A stretch of 64,000 bases of DNA from Herbaspirillum sp. SJZ106. Lineage in GTDB: Bacteria; Pseudomonadota; Gammaproteobacteria; Burkholderiales; Burkholderiaceae_D. The stretch lies in the NCBI RefSeq assembly GCF_006715495.1, contig NZ_VFNI01000001.1:558001-622000 (forward strand), in the 5' to 3' direction. The notes under the pieces are model-generated. The model did no database searches. It was given only the letters and a program-made list of their open reading frames with translations, and was not told where the DNA came from. Position 1 is the first letter of the stretch. Each line of letters begins with the position of its first letter. The position numbers and the translations under genes are program-made. Positions 46,009-55,747 of the stretch are shown in pieces.

Positions 46009-47076
46009 TCAGCCGAAGGCTTCTTTCAGCGTCTGGATCTTGCCGGTGTCGGTGGCGTCGTAACCGGCCAGGTTGTTGACCGCGGCGCGGAAGGCGTCCG
46101 ATTGCAGGATGTCGATCACCGCGCGGATCAGCGGGTCGTGCAGCGACGCCGCCGGCAGCGCGAAGAAATAGCGCTCGCGCACCAGCGGGATGAACTCCAG
46201 CCCGAAGCGCTGGGACGCGGTCTGCACGCCGAAGCCGACGTCGGCCATGCCGCTGGCGATGAAGGCCGCCACCGCCGAATGCGTGAATTCGGTGTTCTCG
46301 AAGCCGTTGATCTTCTTGCGGGCGATGCCGGCGCCGGACAGCATCAGTTCCAGCAGCATGCGCGTGCCCGAGCCGGCTTCGCGATTGACGAAGCGCAGGT
46401 CGCCGCGCGTGAGGTCGGCCAGCGATTGCACGTTCTTGGGATTGCCCTGCGCCACGAACAGGCCCTGGTTGCGCACCGCCAGGTGGATCAGGCAGTCGCT
46501 GCGCTTGTTGAGCCATTTGGCGTAGGTGGCGATCGCCGGCCGCTCGAATTCCCCCAGCGGCACATGAAAGCCGGCCAGGTCGCATTCCTGGCGCGACAGC
46601 GCGGCCACGGCATCGGTGCTGTGGCGGTAGCGCACTTCCACCGGCAGCCGCGCCTCATTGATCTTGCCCAGCAACGCGGCCACCGCGAAACCGTGGCTGG
46701 CGTTCAGGCGCACCGTTTCCGACTTGCCTTCCACCGTCTTGCCCAGTTCGATCTCCAGTTCCGACGCCAGGCTGTCGAGCGTGGGCGACAGGCGCGCCGC
46801 CACCAGGCGGTCGGCCCACAGCAACTTGTTAGCGAAGGGAGTGAGGGTGGTGCCGCGGCCGCGGCCGCTGGCGATCAGGCGGTTGCCGAAGATGCGTTCG
46901 GCGTCGCGCAGCAGGCCCCATGCATGCCGGTACGAATAGCGGATCTGCTGGGCGGCTTGCGCGATCGAGCCGCTTTGCTGGATGGCAGTCAGCAGCGTGA
47001 GCAGGTTGGCCGTATCGAGCGGGGCCTCGTTGTCGTAGGCGATTTCCCAGTGCGGCTTGATGTGGACTTTGTACAT
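46009..47076 (-). CDS. One-component regulator: ModE-type HTH fused to PBP-like sensor domain
   Basis: 355 residues. The N-terminal winged helix is of the ModE/LysR type: LLTLLTAIQQSGSIAQAAQQIRYSYRHAWGLLRDAERIFGNRLIASGRGRGTTLTPF. The C-terminal domain is like a periplasmic binding protein (VRLNASHGFAVAALLGKI..., DLAGFHVPLGEF, LRFVNREAGSGTRMLLELMLSGAGI, FTHSAVAAFIASGMADVGFGV), the architecture of PF12727-type oxyanion-sensing regulators. Divergent from the oxalate/formate antiporter across an AT-rich, palindrome-bearing region. It may sense molybdate/tungstate or a small carboxylate to control formate metabolism; this is inference. Confidence 0.85.
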   Translation of the reverse strand: MYKVHIKPHWEIAYDNEAPLDTANLLTLLTAIQQSGSIAQAAQQIRYSYRHAWGLLRDAERIFGNRLIASGRGRGTTLTPFANKLLWADRLVAARLSPTLDSLASELEIELGKTVEGKSETVRLNASHGFAVAALLGKINEARLPVEVRYRHSTDAVAALSRQECDLAGFHVPLGEFERPAIATYAKWLNKRSDCLIHLAVRNQGLFVAQGNPKNVQSLADLTRGDLRFVNREAGSGTRMLLELMLSGAGIARKKINGFENTEFTHSAVAAFIASGMADVGFGVQTASQRFGLEFIPLVRERYFFALPAASLHDPLIRAVIDILQSDAFRAAVNNLAGYDATDTGKIQTLKEAFG

Positions 47077-47151
47077 TTATGAAAAATATAGCATATTGAG
47101 TCGCTTGTTTTTAGGTGATAATTTCGCTGCAGCCTACATAAATCATAAAAA

Positions 47152-47175
47152 ATATATGTAGCGTTGTACATATAT
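47152..47175. promoter_or_regulatory. AT-rich palindrome: candidate operator of the ModE-like regulator
   Basis: ATATATGTA (47152-47160) and TACATATAT (47167-47175) form a perfect 9-bp inverted repeat around GCGTTG. An overlapping second repeat, CTACATA (47134-47140) with TATGTAG (47155-47161), suggests two competing or cooperative sites. The TATAT...ATATA style matches the kind of site bound by ModE proteins. Confidence 0.5.
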
Positions 47176-47281
47176 AAACAGGGAGGAACCTGATTGCAAA
47201 GATGGATCGGCTTGCCGTTCCTACCGGCTTTGCAATGGCCTCCCTCTCGATCCACATCATCAATAATTATTCGGAGGAATA

Positions 47282-48925
47282 ATGGCTTTCGATTTCCTGA
47301 ACAAGGAACATACGGTTGCCAAGCCTGGCTTCAACCGCTGGTTGGTGCCCCCGGCTGCACTTGCAATCCACCTTTGTATCGGCATGGCCTACGGCTTTTC
47401 CGTGTTCTGGCTGCCGCTGTCCAAGGCCTTGGGCGTGACCGCGCCGATCGCTTGCGGCGCCGATGTCGGCTTCTTCGCGCAAATCTTCTCATCCTCCTGC
47501 GACTGGAAAATCTCCATGCTGGGCTGGATGTACACCATGTTCTTCGTCCTGCTCGGCATTTCCGCGGCGATCTGGGGCGGCTGGCTGGAACACGCCGGCC
47601 CGCGCAAGGCCGGCGTCGTGGCAGCGCTGTGCTGGTGCGGCGGCCTGCTGATCTCGGCCGTCGGCGTCAAGACCCACCAGCTGTGGCTGATGTGGCTGGG
47701 CTCCGGCGTGATTGGCGGCATCGGGCTTGGCCTGGGCTACATCTCGCCGGTGTCGACCCTGATCAAGTGGTTCCCGGATCGCCGCGGCATGGCCACCGGC
47801 ATGGCCATCATGGGCTTCGGCGGCGGCGCGCTGGTCGGCAGCCCGCTGGCCGACATGCTGATGAAGAAATTCGCCACCCCGACCTCGGTCGGCGTATGGG
47901 AAACCTTCGTCGCCATGGCCGCGATCTATTTCGTGTTCATGATGGCAGGCGCCTTCGGCTACCGCGTTCCGCCTTCGGGCTGGAAGCCGGCCGGCTGGAC
48001 GCCGCCGGTTGCCAACAACAACACCATGATCACCCAGAACCACGTGCACGTTTCCAAGGTCTGGGGTATCCCGCAGTTCTGGCTGGTGTGGCTGGTGCTG
48101 TGCCTGAACGTGTCGGCCGGCATCGGCGTGATCGGCATCGCATCGCCGATGCTGCAGGAAGTCTTCGGCGGCCACCTGCTGGGCGTCAATGTCGGCTTCA
48201 ACGACCTCTCGCCCGAACAGAAGACCGCCATCGCCGCGCTGGCAGCGGGCTTTACCGGCCTGATCAGCCTGTTCAACATCGGCGGCCGTTTCGCCTGGGC
48301 CTCGTGCTCCGACTTCTTCGGCCGCAAGATGACCTATGCGATCTTCTTCGTGCTGGGCTTCGTGCTGTACGTGAGCCTGCCATGGTCGGCCAGGGCGGGC
48401 AGCATCGCCCTGTTCGTGGCTGCGGTCTGCATCATCCTGTCGATGTATGGCGGCGGCTTCTCGACCGTGCCGGCCTACCTGGCCGACCTGTTCGGCACCC
48501 AGATGGTGGGTGCGATCCACGGCCGCCTGCTGACCGCGTGGGCGACTGCCGGCATCCTGGGCCCGGTGGTGGTGAACTACATGCGCGAATACCAGCTGTC
48601 GCTGGGCATGCCGCGCGAGTCGGTCTACAACACCACGATGTACATCCTGGCCGGCATGCTGGTGCTGGGCCTGATCTGCAACCTGCTGATCCGCCCGGTC
48701 GCCGCCAAGCACTTCATGACGCCGGAAGAGCTGGCGCGCGAGAAGCAGCTGGCGCACGAAAAGTCGGCAGCCGAAGCGGTCGCGACCGCTGCGTCGGGCG
48801 ACATGTCCAAGATCGGCACCGGCGGCAATCCGGCGGTGATCGCGCTGGCATGGCTGGCAGTAGGCATCCCGCTGATCTGGGGCGTGACGTTGACGCTGCA
48901 GAAGTCGGCCGTGCTGTTCCGTTGA
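47282..48925 (+). CDS. oxlT: Oxalate/formate MFS antiporter (OxlT-like)
   Basis: 547-residue inner-membrane exchanger of the oxalate:formate antiporter family, with 12 predicted segments. It shows HLCIGMAYGFSVFWLPLSKALG, SSSCDWKISMLGWMYTMFFVLLGISAAIWGGWLEHAGPRKAGV and GIGLGLGYISPVSTLIKWFPDRRGMATGMAIMGFGGGA. A polar insertion of about 40 residues lies in the central loop, plus a C-terminal cytoplasmic extension. GGAGGAATA gives a very strong ribosome-binding site. Its position before the formate dehydrogenase genes fits oxalate, formate or related carboxylate exchange. No frc/oxc genes are in the window. Confidence 0.88.
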   Translation: MAFDFLNKEHTVAKPGFNRWLVPPAALAIHLCIGMAYGFSVFWLPLSKALGVTAPIACGADVGFFAQIFSSSCDWKISMLGWMYTMFFVLLGISAAIWGGWLEHAGPRKAGVVAALCWCGGLLISAVGVKTHQLWLMWLGSGVIGGIGLGLGYISPVSTLIKWFPDRRGMATGMAIMGFGGGALVGSPLADMLMKKFATPTSVGVWETFVAMAAIYFVFMMAGAFGYRVPPSGWKPAGWTPPVANNNTMITQNHVHVSKVWGIPQFWLVWLVLCLNVSAGIGVIGIASPMLQEVFGGHLLGVNVGFNDLSPEQKTAIAALAAGFTGLISLFNIGGRFAWASCSDFFGRKMTYAIFFVLGFVLYVSLPWSARAGSIALFVAAVCIILSMYGGGFSTVPAYLADLFGTQMVGAIHGRLLTAWATAGILGPVVVNYMREYQLSLGMPRESVYNTTMYILAGMLVLGLICNLLIRPVAAKHFMTPEELAREKQLAHEKSAAEAVATAASGDMSKIGTGGNPAVIALAWLAVGIPLIWGVTLTLQKSAVLFR

Positions 48926-48987
48926 CCGGGACTTGACGCAACAGGCAATACCCGGCGCCAGCAACGGCGCCGGCAGCGGCGAAAGCC

Positions 48988-49038
48988 GCTGACACAACCC
49001 GCAAGGGGCAGCGATCCGCAGGCGGGTTGTGTCAGCGA
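48988..49038 (+). promoter_or_regulatory. Perfect 16-bp inverted repeat downstream of oxlT
   Basis: CGCTGACACAACCCGC (48988-49003) and its exact complement GCGGGTTGTGTCAGCG (49023-49038) around a 19-nt loop, with no T-tract. It may be an mRNA-stabilising or attenuating hairpin between oxlT and the fds operon. Confidence 0.65.
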
Positions 49039-49133
49039 GACTATCGAAAAATCAGGAGTGGCGTGTGCCTACCAGGCGCATGCGAACGCCACATCCCCAG
49101 TGTTCTGTACCAACCCGCAAAGGCAGGGAGAAC

Positions 49134-49298
49134 ATGCATAAACGGAGACCGGCTATATCCATCCGCGCGGCCATCGGCAGTGGCTCGATGGCGCGGCTTT
49201 TGCCGGCATTTGCGGCAGGCATGCCTTTTCTTCCCGTTCTTCCCGTCCTTTCCGGGCTTTCAGCAACGATGCGTTTCAAGCAGGCCGCGCCTCCCTGA
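49134..49298 (+). CDS. Possible 54-residue leader or small protein before fdsG
   Basis: ATG preceded at 3-nt distance by AGGGAG, a good ribosome-binding site. The product starts MHKRRPAISIRAAIGSG and has a hydrophobic centre (LLPAFAAGMPFLPVLPVL) followed by a basic end. Not recognised, and it could be non-coding. If translated, it would be a short membrane-seeking peptide upstream of the formate dehydrogenase genes. Confidence 0.25.
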   Translation: MHKRRPAISIRAAIGSGSMARLLPAFAAGMPFLPVLPVLSGLSATMRFKQAAPP

Positions 49299-49390
49299 GG
49301 CGCGCCGTACCCGGTTTCATTTGTTCCCGAAGCGCCGATGACAAGATTCGCAACGAACGGCGGCGTTTCATAGCGAGGCAGGAGACTTCA

Positions 49391-49863
49391 ATGAACAGGC
49401 AACAAGACTTCGATGTGGCGGCGGTGCGCGCCATCATCGCCGAACGCAAGGGGATGGCGGGCGCCATGCTGCCCATCCTGCACGGTATCCAGGAGAAGCT
49501 CGGCTACATCCCATCGGACGTGGTGCCGATGGTCGCCGACGGGCTCAACGTTTCGCGCGCCGAAGTGCACGGCGTGGTTTCGTTCTATCATTTTTTCCGC
49601 CAGCAGCCGCCGGGCAGGCACGTGGTGCAGGTGTGCCGCGCCGAGGCTTGCCAGGCGCGCGGCGCCGACGCGCTGGCCGGGCATGCGCAGGAGATGCTCG
49701 GTTGCGCTTTCCATGAAACCACGGCCGATGGCCAGTTCACGCTGGAGCCGGTGTATTGCCTGGGGCAATGCGCCTGCGGCCCCAACATCATGATCGACGA
49801 CGACCTGCACGCGCGCGTGGGCGCCGACAAATTCCAGCGCCTGGTGCAGGCCAAGCGGGAGGC

Positions 49864-49867
<4 letters not shown>
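49391..49867 (+). CDS. fdsG: NAD-dependent formate dehydrogenase gamma subunit (2Fe-2S, NuoE-like)
   Basis: 158 residues. This subunit carries the [2Fe-2S] cluster linking the diaphorase module to the catalytic unit. The four ligands are Cys82 and Cys87 (VVQVCRAEACQARG) and Cys123 and Cys127 (VYCLGQCACGPN), the thioredoxin-like NuoE pattern. AGGAGACTTCA precedes the ATG. The fdsB start overlaps its stop. It begins the fdsGBA-fdhD-fdsD operon for a cytosolic, NAD-reducing, molybdenum or tungsten formate dehydrogenase. Confidence 0.94.
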
Positions 49868-51444
<1,577 letters not shown>

Positions 51445-51485
51445 CCTCTGTATCGAAGACGTAAGAATACGTAAGGAGTTGCACC

Positions 51486-54362
51486 ATGAACCAGCTCAAT
51501 GAAACGGATTACGGCACGCCGGCGCGTGCCTCGGAACAGGAAGTCACGCTGGAGATCGACGGCGTCGCCATCACCGTGCCGGCCGGCACCTCGGTCATGC
51601 GCGCGGCGGTCGAGGCCGGCGTCAACGTGCCCAAGCTGTGCGCCACCGACAGCCTGGAGCCGTTCGGCTCCTGCCGCCTGTGCCTGGTGGAGATCGAAAA
51701 GGATGGCCGCAAGATGAAGGGCTATCCGGCTTCCTGCACCACGCCCTGCGAGCCCGGCATGAAGGTGCAGACGCAGACGCCCAAGCTGGCCGAGATCCGG
51801 CGCGGCGTGATGGAGCTCTACATCTCCGACCACCCGCTGGATTGCCTGACCTGCCCCACCAACGGCAATTGCGAACTGCAGGACATGGCCGGCGCGGTCG
51901 GCCTGCGCGAGGTGCGCTACGGTTACGAAGGCGAGAACCACCTGCAGATGAAGAAGGACGAGTCCAATCCCTATTTCACCTACGACCCGTCCAAGTGCAT
52001 CGTCTGCAACCGCTGCGTGCGCGCCTGCGAAGAGACGCAAGGCACCTTCGCGCTGACCATCGACGGCCGCGGCTTCGCCTCGCGCGTGTCGGCCGGGCAG
52101 TTGGACAGCTTCATGGAATCCGAATGCGTCTCCTGCGGCGCCTGCGTGCAAGCCTGCCCGACCGCGACCCTGACCGAGAAGAGCGTGATCATGCTGGGCC
52201 AGGCCGAGCACAGCACGGTCACCACCTGCGCCTATTGCGGCGTGGGCTGCTCGTTCAAGGCCGAGATGAAGGGCAACGAGGTGGTGCGCATGGTGCCGTA
52301 TAAGGACGGCCAGGCCAACCACGGCCACTCGTGCGTGAAGGGGCGCTTCGCCTGGGGCTATGCGACGCACAAGGACCGCATCCTCAATCCGATGATCCGC
52401 AAGAGCATCAGCGACCCGTGGCGCGAAGTGTCGTGGGAGGAGGCGCTTTCGTACGCGGCCAGCGAGTTCCGCCGCATCCAGGCCCGGCATGGCAAGGATT
52501 CCATCGGCGGCATCACCTCCTCGCGCTGCACCAACGAAGAAACCTACCTGGTGCAGAAGCTGGTGCGCGCCGCCTTCGGCAACAACAACGTCGACACCTG
52601 CGCGCGCGTGTGCCATTCGCCGACCGGCTACGGTTTGAAGCAGACGCTGGGCGAGTCGGCCGGAACCCAGACCTTCGATTCGGTGATGAAGTCGGACGTG
52701 ATCATGATCATGGGCGCCAATCCGGCCTCCGGCCACCCGGTGTTCGCCTCGCAGATCAAGCGCCGCTTGCGCCAGGGCGCCAAGCTGATCGTGATCGATC
52801 CGCGCACCACCGAGATGGTCAAGTCGCCGCACGTGCAGGCCGATTACCACCTTAAATTGAAGCCCGGCACCAACGTCGCCATCATCACTGCGCTGGCGCA
52901 TGTGATCCTGTCCGAAGGGATGCAGAAGGAGGATTACATCCAGGAGCGCTGCGACGTGAAATCGTACGAAGACTGGAAAGCCTTCGTGCTGCGCCCGGAT
53001 AATTCGCCCGAAGCCATGGCCGAGGTCACCGGCGTGCCGGCCGAAACCATCCGCGGCGCCGCGCGGCTGTTCGCCACCGGCGGCAACGCGGCGATCTACT
53101 ACGGTTTGGGCGTGACCGAGCATGCGCAGGGTTCGACCACCGTGATCGGCATCGCCAACCTGGCCATGTGCACCGGCAACGTCGGCCGCGAAGGCGTGGG
53201 CGTCAATCCGCTGCGCGGCCAGAACAACGTGCAGGGCTCGTGCGACATGGGTTCCTTCCCGCACGAGTTGCCGGGCTATCGCCACATTTCGGACTCCACC
53301 GTGCGCGGCCAGTTCGAGCAGGCATGGGGCGTCACGCTCAATCCCGAGCCGGGTTTGCGCATCCCCAACATGTTCGACGCCGCGCTGGACGGCAGCTTCA
53401 AGGGACTGTACTGCGAAGGCGAGGATATTGTGCAGTCCGACCCCAACACCCAGCACGTGGCCGCCGCGCTGCAGTCGATGGAGTGCATCGTGGTGCAGGA
53501 CCTGTTCCTGAACGAAACCGCCAAGTACGCGCATGTGTTCCTGCCGGGCTCCTCGTTCCTGGAGAAGGACGGCACCTTCACCAATGCCGAGCGCCGCATC
53601 TCGCGCGTGCGCAAGGTGATGCCGCCCAAGGCCGGCAAATCCGACTGGGAAGTCACGGTGGCGCTGGCCGAAGCGCTGGGCTACCCGATGCCGTACAATC
53701 ATCCATCGGAAATCATGGATGAAATCGCCGCGCTGACGCCGAGTTTCCATGGCGTCAGCTACGCCAGGCTGGACCAGCTGGGCAGCATCCAGTGGCCGTG
53801 CAACGAGGCCGCGCCGGAAGGCACGCCGATCATGCACATCGGCAGCTTCATCCGCGGCAAGGGCAAGTTCCTCAACACGCAGTATTTCGCTACCGACGAG
53901 AAGGTGACGCAGCGTTATCCGCTGATCCTGACTACCGGCCGCATCCTGTCGCAGTACAACGTCGGCGCCCAGACGCGCCGCACCGAGAACTCGCAGTGGC
54001 ACAGCGAAGACCGCCTGGAGATCCATCCGCACGATGCCGAGGACCGCGGCATCCGCGAAGGCGACTGGGTCGGCATCGAGTCGCGCGCCGGCCAGACCGT
54101 GCTGCGCGCGACCGTGACCGGGAAGGTGCAGCCGGGCGTGGTGTACACCACCTTTCACTTCCCGGAATCGGGCGCGAACGTGATCACCACCGACAACTCC
54201 GACTGGGCCACCAATTGCCCGGAGTACAAGGTGACGGCGGTGCAGGTGCTGCCGGTGTCGCAGCCGTCCGAATGGCAGCAGCATTACCAGCGCTTTAATC
54301 GTGAGCAGCTTGGTTTGCTGAAGGGCGAGACGGCCGGCGTCGAACCATTGGTGACCAAATGA
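51486..54362 (+). CDS. fdsA: NAD-dependent formate dehydrogenase alpha subunit (catalytic)
   Basis: 958 residues that oxidise formate to CO2 at a bis-MGD cofactor. The N-terminal [2Fe-2S] domain has Cys52, 63, 66 and 84. A His-Cys3 [4Fe-4S] site (DHPLDCLTCPTNGNCEL) follows, then two ferredoxin-type clusters (CIVCNRCVRAC and CVSCGACVQAC) and a fourth cluster at CAYCGVGC. In the molybdopterin domain, Cys376 in CARVCHSPTGYG is the predicted metal ligand, followed by the conserved His; this is a cysteine, not selenocysteine, enzyme. The C-terminal MGD-binding domain ends in NCPEYKVTAV. AAGGAGTTGCACC precedes the ATG. Confidence 0.96.
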   Translation: MNQLNETDYGTPARASEQEVTLEIDGVAITVPAGTSVMRAAVEAGVNVPKLCATDSLEPFGSCRLCLVEIEKDGRKMKGYPASCTTPCEPGMKVQTQTPKLAEIRRGVMELYISDHPLDCLTCPTNGNCELQDMAGAVGLREVRYGYEGENHLQMKKDESNPYFTYDPSKCIVCNRCVRACEETQGTFALTIDGRGFASRVSAGQLDSFMESECVSCGACVQACPTATLTEKSVIMLGQAEHSTVTTCAYCGVGCSFKAEMKGNEVVRMVPYKDGQANHGHSCVKGRFAWGYATHKDRILNPMIRKSISDPWREVSWEEALSYAASEFRRIQARHGKDSIGGITSSRCTNEETYLVQKLVRAAFGNNNVDTCARVCHSPTGYGLKQTLGESAGTQTFDSVMKSDVIMIMGANPASGHPVFASQIKRRLRQGAKLIVIDPRTTEMVKSPHVQADYHLKLKPGTNVAIITALAHVILSEGMQKEDYIQERCDVKSYEDWKAFVLRPDNSPEAMAEVTGVPAETIRGAARLFATGGNAAIYYGLGVTEHAQGSTTVIGIANLAMCTGNVGREGVGVNPLRGQNNVQGSCDMGSFPHELPGYRHISDSTVRGQFEQAWGVTLNPEPGLRIPNMFDAALDGSFKGLYCEGEDIVQSDPNTQHVAAALQSMECIVVQDLFLNETAKYAHVFLPGSSFLEKDGTFTNAERRISRVRKVMPPKAGKSDWEVTVALAEALGYPMPYNHPSEIMDEIAALTPSFHGVSYARLDQLGSIQWPCNEAAPEGTPIMHIGSFIRGKGKFLNTQYFATDEKVTQRYPLILTTGRILSQYNVGAQTRRTENSQWHSEDRLEIHPHDAEDRGIREGDWVGIESRAGQTVLRATVTGKVQPGVVYTTFHFPESGANVITTDNSDWATNCPEYKVTAVQVLPVSQPSEWQQHYQRFNREQLGLLKGETAGVEPLVTK

Positions 54363-54369
54363 ACCAACC

Positions 54370-54463
54370 CCGTCGTCCTGACGAAAGTCAGGACCCAGTG
54401 TCGTTCAACGGTGGTCGATGCATAACGAACGTCACTAGATCCCGGCCTTCGCCGGGATGACGG
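54370..54463. repeat. REP doublet (two inverted palindromic units) between fdsA and fdhD
   Basis: Unit 1 has stem GTCCTGAC-GAAA-GTCAGGAC (54375-54394). Unit 2 has ATCCCGGC-CTTC-GCCGGGAT (54439-54458) in opposite orientation. Read on opposite strands, the two units share the frame CCGTC-TCC...CGAA...GGA-C-AGTG over about 31 nt. The middle also pairs (TCGTT with AACGA). This is a classic REP/BIME-type composite, distinct from the one at 10341. Confidence 0.82.
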
Positions 54464-54489
54464 TTTACTGAACTGAATTGCAAGAAAGC

Positions 54490-55335
54490 ATGAACGTACG
54501 CATTCCTCCATCCCCCAACATCGACGCAGCCACCGGCGAATACGCAACCTCCGCTCGCGTGACGGTCGAGCGCTGGCGCGACGGCCGGCGCGAGACGATG
54601 GAGGATGTCGTCGCCGAGGAAGTGCCGATCGCGCTGGAATACAACGGCATCTCGCATGCCGTGATGATGGCCACGCCAGCCGACCTGGAAGACTTCGCGC
54701 TCGGCTTTTCGCTGACCGAAGGCATCCTGGCCGATCCGGGCGAATTGTATGAATGCGAGATCGTGCCCGGCTGCGAAGGGGTACAGGTGCAGATGCGCAT
54801 CGCCACCGAGCGTTTCGTCGCGTTGAAGGAAAAGCGCCGCAACCTGACCGGCCGCACCGGCTGCGGCCTGTGCGGCGCCGAGACGCTGGAGCAAGCGGTG
54901 CGCCATCCGAAGGCGGTGGCGCATGAAGGGGCGCGCTTCACGATAGACCAGATCCATGCCGCGCTGGAACAGATGCAGGGCGGCCAGCAATTGCAGCAAA
55001 TCACCGGCGCCACCCACGCCGCCGCCTGGCTGGACGCGGAGGGCAAGATCGCCCTGGTGCGCGAAGACGTGGGCCGCCACAATGCGCTGGACAAACTGAT
55101 CGGTGCGCTGGCCGAAGATGGGGCCGACTTCTCCACGGGCGCGGCCATCATCACCAGCCGCGCCAGTTACGAAATGGTGCAGAAGGCGGCGACGGTCGGC
55201 ATTGGCTTCATCGCCGCCATTTCGGCCCCGACCGCGCTGGCGATTCGGCTGGCGGAAGAGACCGATGTCACCTTGCTCGGTTTCGTGCGCAAACAGGGGC
55301 ATGTGGTGTACGCAAGGCCGCACCGGCTGCGCTGA
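54490..55335 (+). CDS. fdhD: Formate dehydrogenase accessory sulfurtransferase FdhD (FdsC)
   Basis: 281 residues. It delivers sulfur from a cysteine desulfurase to the molybdenum cofactor of formate dehydrogenase. It shows the essential CxxC motif (Cys125-Cys128 in GRTGCGLCGAETL), EDFALGFSLTEGI, REDVGRHNALDKLIG and ISAPTALAIRLAEE. The ATG at 54490 is chosen over one at 54478; neither has a good ribosome-binding site, so translation may be lower than for the structural subunits. In fds operons this gene is fdsC. Confidence 0.94.
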   Translation: MNVRIPPSPNIDAATGEYATSARVTVERWRDGRRETMEDVVAEEVPIALEYNGISHAVMMATPADLEDFALGFSLTEGILADPGELYECEIVPGCEGVQVQMRIATERFVALKEKRRNLTGRTGCGLCGAETLEQAVRHPKAVAHEGARFTIDQIHAALEQMQGGQQLQQITGATHAAAWLDAEGKIALVREDVGRHNALDKLIGALAEDGADFSTGAAIITSRASYEMVQKAATVGIGFIAAISAPTALAIRLAEETDVTLLGFVRKQGHVVYARPHRLR

Positions 55336-55388
55336 GTGGATGATTCGATGCTTTTCCGGATAAAAGACAAAGACCGCAGGAGGACGAC

Positions 55389-55616
55389 ATGAATACCGAG
55401 CACCTGACCAGGATGGCCAACCAGATCGGCGCCTTTTTTTCGACCATGCCCGATCATGAGCAGGCGGTGGCGGATCTGGCCGCGCACCTGAAGCGGTTCT
55501 GGGAGCCGCGCATGCGCAAGGCGTTTCTTGAGCACATCGAGCAGACGCAGGGGCAGGGGCTCGATCCGATCGTGCTGGAGGCGGTGAACAAGCATATGCA
55601 GCAATTGGCGGCATAA
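55389..55616 (+). CDS. fdsD: NAD-dependent formate dehydrogenase delta subunit
   Basis: 75 residues, helical: MANQIGAFFSTMPDHEQAVADLAAHLKRFWEPRMRKAFLEHI at about 9-50, the usual FdsD pattern. In characterised relatives, FdsD is a small cofactor-insertion or assembly helper and part of the purified complex. AGGAGGACGAC precedes the ATG. It closes the fds operon, which is followed by 13-bp tandem repeats and a terminator. Confidence 0.9.
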   Translation: MNTEHLTRMANQIGAFFSTMPDHEQAVADLAAHLKRFWEPRMRKAFLEHIEQTQGQGLDPIVLEAVNKHMQQLAA

Positions 55617-55618
55617 GC

Positions 55619-55683
55619 GGGCAACATCAGCGGGCGGCATCAGCAGGCAACGTCAGCAGGCAACGTCAGCAGTCAAGATCGGC
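55619..55683. repeat. Tandem 13-bp repeats (five copies) after fdsD
   Basis: Consecutive 13-mers: GGGCAACATCAGC, GGGCGGCATCAGC, AGGCAACGTCAGC (twice identical) and a degenerate AGTCAAGATCGGC. They begin 3 bp after the fdsD stop and lie just before the operon terminator. Probably a length-variable locus with no known function. Confidence 0.85.
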
Positions 55684-55702
55684 GTTGCCTGGCGCCGGGC
55701 TC

Positions 55703-55735
55703 AAAAAAAATCCTCGCCTTGGCGAGGATTTTTTA
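55703..55735. terminator. Bidirectional terminator between fdsD and the MHS transporter
   Basis: AAAAAATCCTCGCC and GGCGAGGATTTTTT form a 14-bp stem with a minimal loop, between convergent genes. Confidence 0.9.
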
Positions 55736-55747
55736 CGTCCACAGACG

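Larger units (their letters stand above)
48926..49390. other. Region between oxlT and fdsG
   Basis: 465 bp containing a strong 16-bp inverted repeat (48988-49038) and a possible 54-codon frame at 49134. The fdsG ribosome-binding site (AGGAGA) closes it. No -24/-12 or clear -35/-10 pair stands out. Confidence 0.5.

Noticed and set aside
55619..55683. A CRISPR-like array at the 13-bp repeats
   Set aside because: The repeats are directly adjacent without spacers, too short for CRISPR, and no cas genes are present.
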